A DNA stretch of 19,716 bases, from contig JABMMK010000049.1 of assembly GCA_013205605.1 (NCBI GenBank), positions 1-19,716 of the forward strand, read 5' to 3'. Source of the stretch: Cytophagales bacterium (lineage in GTDB: Bacteria; Bacteroidota; Bacteroidia; Cytophagales; Spirosomataceae). Both the position numbers and the translations under genes were made by a program. Below the pieces are notes generated by a model that saw nothing but the letters and a program-made list of their open reading frames with translations, searched no databases and had not been told where the DNA came from. Within the stretch, counting starts at the first letter, position 1, and each line of letters opens with the position of its first letter. Shown here one piece after another: positions 1-5,627 of the stretch.

Positions 1-1
1 A

Positions 2-1171
2 ATTTCGAAGGACTTTGGGCCGAACCAAACAAATGTCGTTTTGATCCGACCCGGTGGTAGAACGTCTTATCCTGCTTTTTGGATTCGTGATTATGCGATG
101 TCCATTGAAACTGGATATGTATCCGAAAAGGAACAAAAACATATGTTGGACTTGACTGCGAGCACGCAATCCGATAGCCTGATACGAACTAAATGGGGTA
201 CTAGCATCCCAAAAGGTTCCATTGCCGATCACATTCGGATCGATGATGGAAAGCCTATTTATTTCCCAGGGACCTATAGTTTTGAAAATCAAGGGGATAA
301 AAAATGGGGTATGCAGCCACCCTTTTGTGATCAGTTTTTTTTCATTCAAATGGCCTATTTGTATGTTAAATCTTTTTCTAAAACGACGGAGTTATCGAAA
401 GAAATTAAAGGGGTAAAACTGATTGACCGATTGGAACAGGCGTATCAAATGCCGCCTTACGACCCTCAATCTAAATTGGTGCACGTGGACGATAGCAACA
501 GAGGAGTTGATTTTGGATTCCGGGATGCCATTTATATTACAGGAAAATTATGTTACGCCTCCCTTTTAAAATATCATGCAGCAATTCAAATGGCCTATTT
601 GTTTACTAAAATGGGAAATAAATCGAAGGCTTTAGCATATCAACAAGAGGCAAATATTTTGAAGATTTCGATTATAAGCACATTTATAGATGCTCGAGGC
701 ATGCTTCGTGCTAGTACGGGAATGAGCGGTCAAGCAGATGTTTGGGCCACATCTCTAGCGATTAATCTAGGTGTTTTAACAGGTAAATCTCGGTTAAAAG
801 CGGCTCAATATTTACGGGATGCTTATGTTAAGGGTGAGCTGTCACAAAAAGGAAATATTCGACATGTCGTTCAATCGGATGATTTTAGTTCCACAAGTGC
901 TTGGGAGAAAAGTGTTGTGCCCATTAATACCTATCAAAATGGGGCTTATTGGGGAACTCCGGTAGGTTGGGTTTGTCAGGCCATCGCATATGTAGATTTA
1001 CCATCCGCACAAAAATTAGCCAAAGAGTTTATTCAAGAATTACGGGAGGGAGACTTTAGAAAAGGGGATAGTTTTGGTTCACCTTGGGAATGTTTTAATG
1101 ATAAATTAACACAAAATCCAGTGTATTTAACTTCAGTTGCCGTTCCATTGATTATATTTAAGAAAAAATAA
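2..1171 (+). CDS. Six-hairpin glycosidase-like protein, 5' end outside window
   Basis: Only the C-terminal 389 residues are present. The frame is open from base 2, with no stop before the TTG at 41, and the upstream residues continue smoothly into the conserved stretch, so the true start lies left of the window. The motif FWIRDYAMS (about residues 27-35 of the visible part), the segment around IYFPGTYSFE and the helical repeats around FRDAIYITGK and YHAAIQMAYLF resemble the (alpha/alpha)6-barrel six-hairpin glycosidase superfamily. Such enzymes hydrolyse or phosphorolyse glycans. Acidic candidates for catalysis are the D of WIRDY and the E of SPWECFND near the C-terminus; this assignment is inference. 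The exact glycoside hydrolase family and substrate cannot be told. The stop overlaps the next start (TAATG), so it is coupled to the metallophosphoesterase gene. Two copies of an exact 19-bp repeat lie inside it (344-362, 584-602). Confidence 0.7.
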   Translation: MSKDFGPNQTNVVLIRPGGRTSYPAFWIRDYAMSIETGYVSEKEQKHMLDLTASTQSDSLIRTKWGTSIPKGSIADHIRIDDGKPIYFPGTYSFENQGDKKWGMQPPFCDQFFFIQMAYLYVKSFSKTTELSKEIKGVKLIDRLEQAYQMPPYDPQSKLVHVDDSNRGVDFGFRDAIYITGKLCYASLLKYHAAIQMAYLFTKMGNKSKALAYQQEANILKISIISTFIDARGMLRASTGMSGQADVWATSLAINLGVLTGKSRLKAAQYLRDAYVKGELSQKGNIRHVVQSDDFSSTSAWEKSVVPINTYQNGAYWGTPVGWVCQAIAYVDLPSAQKLAKEFIQELREGDFRKGDSFGSPWECFNDKLTQNPVYLTSVAVPLIIFKKK

Positions 1172-2013
1172 TGATGAAAAATCAAGATCAAATCTCACGT
1201 AGACATTTTGTAAAAAATATTTCCTTTGCTTCTGCCTTTTTTATGGGCGGAGGGTTTCAGTCGCTTTCCTCACAAGATGTGGACGCATTAAAGGATCAGG
1301 TTAAAATGAGATTTGCGGTCGCCTCGGATGCTCATTATGGCCAACCTAATACTCCTTATGAGTCGATGATGGACACGATCATTGACAAAATTAATTTATT
1401 TCATGGTTCAAATCCACTCGATTTTTGTGTCATGAATGGTGATATTGTACATGATGAAAAATCGTTTTTAGCTCAAGCCAAACAGAAAATTGATGGGTTA
1501 AAAGTTCCTTATTTTGTGACTAGAGGAAATCATGATAAATGTTCTTCTGACTATTGGGAGCAAGTTTGGAACATGCCATTGAATCATCAAAAAGTGGTTA
1601 AAAACTCCTTGGTTTTGTTGGGCGATACGTCTAATGAGCAGGGAACTTACGTTTCTCCTGATTTGGCATGGCTGGAAACCCAATTGGAGGCCAACAAAAA
1701 ACGCAAAAACATATTTTTGTTTTTACACATTCCTCAAGCTAAATGGACTAAGAACGGCATTGAAACCCCTGCTTTTTTTGAATTGATTAAAAAATATTCC
1801 AATATCCGTGCCGTTTTTCATGGCCACGAACATGATCAAGATGGAGTGCAAATGGTCGGTAAATTGCCATTTTTATTTGACTCACATATTGGAGGTAGTT
1901 GGGGCACCCCGCACAAAGGCTTCCGTGTCGTAGAGCTTTTAAATAGCGGAACCGTGATTACTTATTTAATGGACCCGACCGTTAAAAAGAATGAGTTAAC
2001 GTATTCAATTTAA
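1171..2013 (+). CDS. Tat-exported calcineurin-like metallophosphoesterase
   Basis: A 280-residue protein with a twin-arginine signal (SRRHFVKN, residues 9-16) followed by a hydrophobic, glycine-rich stretch to about residue 35, so it is probably exported folded with its metals. All calcineurin-like motifs are visible: D53-x-H55 (SDAH), G90-D91 (NGDIVHD), G119-N120-H121-D122, H186 (FLHIPQ) and G218-H219-E220-H221. These residues bind two metal ions and hydrolyse phosphomonoesters or phosphodiesters in this family. Its substrate is unknown. The ATG shares its A with the TAA of the glycosidase-like gene, which implies translational coupling and a linked role, perhaps on a phosphorylated glycan or glycolipid (inference). 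A second Met follows at 1174 and could be the actual start. The last two stop bases overlap the stop of the convergent neighbour. Confidence 0.88.
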   Translation: MMKNQDQISRRHFVKNISFASAFFMGGGFQSLSSQDVDALKDQVKMRFAVASDAHYGQPNTPYESMMDTIIDKINLFHGSNPLDFCVMNGDIVHDEKSFLAQAKQKIDGLKVPYFVTRGNHDKCSSDYWEQVWNMPLNHQKVVKNSLVLLGDTSNEQGTYVSPDLAWLETQLEANKKRKNIFLFLHIPQAKWTKNGIETPAFFELIKKYSNIRAVFHGHEHDQDGVQMVGKLPFLFDSHIGGSWGTPHKGFRVVELLNSGTVITYLMDPTVKKNELTYSI

Positions 2014-3119
2014 AATTTGATTACGTAATCGATGTATGGAATTCCCATGGCTGAGGTGCTTGCGCCCATGGGGGACAAAATACCGAAGTCGAAGGAACTT
2101 TTTTCTAACATAATTCTTACTCCGCCTGAGATTACACCGTTGTAATTGCTTTTTACGCCATTGGCTTGCATCATGCCATTGGCTTTCATTTGGTCATCGT
2201 AGGTATATTCATTGACCGCAAAAAACCAGTTTTCACTGACCAACATGCACCTTCGGGAAATTCGGGTCATGCCAGAAAACGTAAACATGGGTTTATTAGC
2301 AAAACTCCAAGAGGTCCTACTCGTGTTCGTAACTGCGTCATAAGAGTCGCCTTTTGTGGCGCCCCAGCCGACATTTAAAGTCATATTGTTTTCATTAGAG
2401 CCTAATGTTACTGATCCGTATCCTACACCTACGCCCAAATTCAAGTTGCTAATGAGGGAACTGGCCAATAAAATCCCGCCGCCCACATGAATATTTTCGC
2501 TTACTTTTTTGCCGAATTTTGGGGTAATGTAAAACAAGAATGGAACGACAACTCCTCCACCGATGGAAAACTGATCACTAAGGCCAATTTGTACGCTGTT
2601 GGATAATAAATATGCGTTTTGGAAATATTTTTCCCCTTTTTTAAGCGGTATGGCTGATGGACCAAAGAAATAACGCGTCGGATGTGGGTTAGGAAAAAGG
2701 TATTGACCATTTTTGATTTGATTTTCCTCGATGATTTTAATCGATTTAATGGCCGATTTTGAGAGCGTAATCTCACCTAAATTTTGTGTTAAAATACGTA
2801 AAGTCGATTCCGTTTTTGAAGCCAATTTTCCTAAAATGGTTTTTCCGTCATTTAAAATTAGTTCTACATAGAGTTCACCTTTTAATTCAGAAACTTTCAA
2901 AATGCTTGATTTTTGAATACTGATTTCTCCCAAAGTGATATCTCGAAACAAAATAGAAGATTCATTTTCACTGATTTTATTTCCAGTTAAAATAAATTGG
3001 TCTTTCAGAATAATTGAAAAATTTTGTTGGGTTGAGCCCTGAATAGTTTTGTTTACCGTGTTTTGACCAAAAACGAACGAGCTAAGCGCAAGACATACAA
3101 TTAAATAAATCGATTTCAT
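2010..3119 (-). CDS. Outer-membrane barrel protein with tandem N-terminal repeat
   Basis: A 369-residue exported protein of unknown function. I choose the ATG at 3119: it gives a clean signal peptide (basic MKS, hydrophobic core, cleavage near VFGQ at residues 16-19), whereas the open frame extended to 3248 would add 43 lysine-rich residues and run into alkB. Residues about 38-80 and 88-130 are a tandem duplication; both units contain an LGEI turn (63-66 and 114-117) followed by a K-S-x-I segment. From about 148 onward the chain alternates short hydrophobic and glycine-rich strands (for example GIGYG-like GVGVGYGSVTLG around 229-240) and ends in an aromatic residue (IKF), as outer-membrane barrels do. 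It is divergent from alkB across a 61-bp spacer. It could be a transporter or an adhesin; nothing in the sequence decides this. Confidence 0.8.
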   Translation of the reverse strand: MKSIYLIVCLALSSFVFGQNTVNKTIQGSTQQNFSIILKDQFILTGNKISENESSILFRDITLGEISIQKSSILKVSELKGELYVELILNDGKTILGKLASKTESTLRILTQNLGEITLSKSAIKSIKIIEENQIKNGQYLFPNPHPTRYFFGPSAIPLKKGEKYFQNAYLLSNSVQIGLSDQFSIGGGVVVPFLFYITPKFGKKVSENIHVGGGILLASSLISNLNLGVGVGYGSVTLGSNENNMTLNVGWGATKGDSYDAVTNTSRTSWSFANKPMFTFSGMTRISRRCMLVSENWFFAVNEYTYDDQMKANGMMQANGVKSNYNGVISGGVRIMLEKSSFDFGILSPMGASTSAMGIPYIDYVIKF

Positions 3120-3129
3120 GGCCTTTTTT

Positions 3130-3162
3130 TTGTGATTAAAGGTACAATTTATTTTATATTTG
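3130..3162 (+). promoter_or_regulatory. Probable alkB promoter (TTG-N22-TAnnTTTG)
   Basis: An exact Bacteroidota -7 element TATATTTG lies at 3155-3162, with TTG at 3130-3132 as the -33 element and a 22-base spacer. Transcription would begin near 3169, which makes the ATG at 3181 the natural start and rules against starting at the TTG at 3160 or ATG at 3163, because these lie within the promoter. A weaker TAAATTG on the minus strand (3151 down to 3145) could serve the divergent barrel gene, so the two promoters would overlap. Confidence 0.5.
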
Positions 3163-3180
3163 ATGGATATATATTTTTCT

Positions 3181-4239
3181 ATGAAAAAAATAATCTTGAG
3201 GCCTTTTCGATACTTGAGTCCTTTTTTTATTTTTGTTTTGGCCATCATCGGTTTTAAATCACATGGACTAATTTGTTGGTTCGTGCCGATCTACATTTTT
3301 TTCATCATCCCCATCTTAGAGTTGATCATGAAACCCGTCGCAGAAAATGTAGGGGAAGAGGTGGAGAATCAAATCAGAAATGACAAATTTTATGATTGGA
3401 TATTGTATGCAGTTGTGATGCTGCAATATGGCAGTCTATACTTATTTCTTTCAAAGATATCTGGCAGTTCAGGATTTGATTTAATAGGCCAAATAATTTC
3501 CATGGGCATTTTATGTGGAACTTTTGGGATAAATGTCGGTCATGAATTAGGGCATAGGAAGTCCGTTTTTGATCAGTTTTTGGCTAAATCATTGTTGCTG
3601 ACAAGTTTATACACACATTTTTTTATTGAGCATAATAAGGGACATCATGCACATGTGGCCACGGGCGAGGATCCTAGTTCTGCGATTTTAGGCCAGTCGA
3701 TTTATACTTTTTGGCCACAAACGGTTTTTGGAACCTATTTTAAAGCTTGGAAAATAAATCTGGCGGAATTAAAAAAGAAGGATTTGAGCTTTTTTAGTTT
3801 TCAAAATGAGATGCTACTATTTACGTGCGCGCAACTGATTTTGATTGGGATCATTGGAATTAATTTTGGTTTATACACTCTTTGTTTTTTTCTAATTTCA
3901 GCTACAATAGGAGCTTTGTTATTGGAAACAGTTAACTACATTGAGCATTATGGATTAGTCCGTAAGCGTAATCCTAGCGGAAATTTCGAGCGAGTTTTAC
4001 CTAAACATTCATGGAATAGCAACCACCTTTTGGGGCGCTTAATGCTCTTTGAATTGAGTCGACATAGTGACCATCATTATTTAGCCTCTCGGAAATACCA
4101 AGTTCTCCGCCATCATGAGGATGCTCCACAGATGCCTACGGGATATCCTGGGATGATTGTTTTAGCTTTATTTCCGCCTCTTTGGTTTCGAGTGATGAAT
4201 CGCCAATTGAAAAAATATGAGTCTATTATTTCTGCTTAG
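3181..4239 (+). CDS. alkB: AlkB-type alkane 1-monooxygenase
   Basis: An integral membrane non-haem diiron hydroxylase of 352 residues that would oxidise the terminal methyl group of alkanes or related hydrocarbon chains to alcohols, using O2 and electrons from rubredoxin. The family motifs are complete: HELGH (121-125), EHNKGHH (150-156), NYIEHYG (252-258) and RHSDHH (294-299), plus HSWNSNH and PTGYP. The nine histidines expected to hold the two irons are all there: 121, 125, 151, 155, 156, 256, 295, 298, 299. Hydrophobic helices lie around 12-26, 31-50, 73-92, 101-119, 136-148 and 211-245. The P. putida enzyme is longer (about 401), with the difference at the ends. No rubredoxin or rubredoxin reductase gene is in the window, so electron donors must be encoded elsewhere. 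The 3' end overlaps the convergent DUF1080 gene by 14 bp. Confidence 0.93.
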   Translation: MKKIILRPFRYLSPFFIFVLAIIGFKSHGLICWFVPIYIFFIIPILELIMKPVAENVGEEVENQIRNDKFYDWILYAVVMLQYGSLYLFLSKISGSSGFDLIGQIISMGILCGTFGINVGHELGHRKSVFDQFLAKSLLLTSLYTHFFIEHNKGHHAHVATGEDPSSAILGQSIYTFWPQTVFGTYFKAWKINLAELKKKDLSFFSFQNEMLLFTCAQLILIGIIGINFGLYTLCFFLISATIGALLLETVNYIEHYGLVRKRNPSGNFERVLPKHSWNSNHLLGRLMLFELSRHSDHHYLASRKYQVLRHHEDAPQMPTGYPGMIVLALFPPLWFRVMNRQLKKYESIISA

Positions 4240-5008
4240 ACATATCCAATAGCTTGATATTTTTAAAGTCAATTTCTTGGCCTTCACTTTGTAAGGCTAT
4301 AAATCCACTTTTTAAGCGTTGGCCATCAATTTTCAATGCCGGATTAAAGCGATTGGCGACCCCGCCACCTATTTGAGGATTGGTATATTCTAGGACATTT
4401 TCTCCATTGATGATATGTGATACAAGTGAATCACCTCGAACGATCAACTCAGCATGAATCCACTGATCTCCCTCGTAGGTTTTTGAAGATGAATTGATGC
4501 AATGCCTAGGATCCACCCGACCTTTATATACGACATCGGTGCCTGGTGAACACATGTTTCCGGTAGGCCTTGGTTTTCCGTCGGCTAGCATGCTTAGAAA
4601 TTGCATCTCAATGGATATGGGCCAATCCTGCTCTTTAAGTATTGTTTTTGGATCTTGAGAGTGGAACATAAGACCAGAATTCCTCTCTGTATAGGAAGGA
4701 GCATCTTTGCGCCAGATGCCAGTAAATCGGTAATCTAATTTTAATGTATAATAAGAGTAGGGTGTATTGTAGAATAAATGTCCGTAGCGCTCATTAAACT
4801 TGTCATATTGATCATAACGTACTTTTATGATGCCATCTTCTACTCTAAATGTATTTCCAAAATTATCCCCCACTTCATGGTGATGAATTTTAACCGTCCA
4901 GTTTTTTATATTCTTGCCATTAAAAAGCTTAATCCATTTTTCTCTTTTGGGAGCGGAAAAAGATTGTAATGAAATGAATAGTAAACAAAATAATGTTACA
5001 TTTTTCAT
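4226..5008 (-). CDS. Secreted DUF1080 / 3-keto-disaccharide hydrolase-like protein
   Basis: A 260-residue protein with a signal peptide (cleavage near residue 18, SFSA). It matches the DUF1080 family (concanavalin-like jelly roll): WIKLFNGKNIKNW (25-37), SGLMFHSQDP (111-120), IEMQFL (133-138), GNMCSPGTDVVYKG (150-163) and the closing block LKSGFIALQSEG (232-243) with IDFKNIKLL. Members of this family in Bacteroidota cleave 3-keto-glycosides or bind sugars; the substrate here is not evident. The cysteines at 153 and 170 could form a disulfide. It lies 13 bp downstream of the DUF1566 gene on the same strand, so the two are probably co-transcribed. Its stop lies inside the end of alkB. Confidence 0.88.
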   Translation of the reverse strand: MKNVTLFCLLFISLQSFSAPKREKWIKLFNGKNIKNWTVKIHHHEVGDNFGNTFRVEDGIIKVRYDQYDKFNERYGHLFYNTPYSYYTLKLDYRFTGIWRKDAPSYTERNSGLMFHSQDPKTILKEQDWPISIEMQFLSMLADGKPRPTGNMCSPGTDVVYKGRVDPRHCINSSSKTYEGDQWIHAELIVRGDSLVSHIINGENVLEYTNPQIGGGVANRFNPALKIDGQRLKSGFIALQSEGQEIDFKNIKLLDMSKQK

Positions 5009-5021
5009 AGGTTGATTTGGT

Positions 5022-5480
5022 TTAGAAGCTTCTTACGGCCATAATAGTGCATTTGAAATCTTTGAAATAACTGGATTGCATTCCCGTATTTAAGTTGTGC
5101 GTCCATGCATTTCCCTTGTCTATTTCTGTGGATGTCCAGTACCATGTCGATTTAAATATTCCTGCATTACCCAATTTTTTGAAATTCAATTTGGGATGAA
5201 TAAGGTCAAATTCCTCTTTCGTCGGTAGTCGCCAATCATCAAATCCATTGGCATTTAAGTCGTCACATTTTTTCTTCGCGTCTTCGAAATCTCCTTTGCC
5301 AACAAGCTCGACCGTGGCGATAAGACCATGTCCATTTTTTTCATAAATCAAGTATCCACCCAATTTGATGGGGGGAGTTTTTTTTATGCTATCCTGACCA
5401 AACATGCTCGATGTAACGAGCAAAAATGTAGAACAAATAATTAAATGGATGATATTTTTAATGGATAATTGAAAGGTCAT
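5022..5480 (-). CDS. Secreted DUF1566 (Lcl C-terminal-like) protein
   Basis: A 152-residue protein with an N-terminal signal peptide (hydrophobic 10-24, cleavage near MFGQ at 26-29). The mature part carries the DUF1566 signature: NGFDDWRLPTKEEFDLI (78-94), YWTSTE (114-119) and a closing AVRSF (148-152). C72 and C144 sit where this fold usually has its disulfide. The domain has a C-type-lectin-like fold and is found in surface and secreted proteins; binding of glycans or proteins is plausible but not shown. It is the first gene of a two-gene unit with the DUF1080 protein. A TAnnTTTG box lies 23 bases upstream of the ATG. Confidence 0.82.
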   Translation of the reverse strand: MTFQLSIKNIIHLIICSTFLLVTSSMFGQDSIKKTPPIKLGGYLIYEKNGHGLIATVELVGKGDFEDAKKKCDDLNANGFDDWRLPTKEEFDLIHPKLNFKKLGNAGIFKSTWYWTSTEIDKGNAWTHNLNTGMQSSYFKDFKCTIMAVRSF

Positions 5481-5503
5481 TTCTTGGTTTATTTATTAAT
5501 TTT

Positions 5504-5511
5504 CAAATTTA
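5504..5511 (-). promoter_or_regulatory. Probable -7 box for DUF1566-DUF1080 unit
   Basis: Read on the minus strand this is TAAATTTG, an exact Bacteroidota -7 element, 23 bases before the ATG at 5480. I do not see a TTG at the matching -33 distance, so the assignment rests on the -7 box and its position. The rest of the divergent spacer (5481-5627) is very A+T-rich, and no exact TAnnTTTG is present for the TPR gene on the plus strand; the closest is TATTATTG at 5591-5598. Confidence 0.4.
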
Positions 5512-5627
5512 TAGAAAATTGCTCGAGTAATTAATAATTAAATTCATAAATAACCGTTTAATATGCGATAATATATTGAAAATTATATCGTATTATTGTA
5601 TTAACCCTAATTATCCTGTTGGTTTTA

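Noticed and set aside
3120..3248. Extension of the minus-strand barrel gene to an ATG at 3248
   Set aside because: The extra residues are lysine-rich, would hide the signal peptide and overlap the alkB promoter and coding start; the ATG at 3119 explains the export signal.
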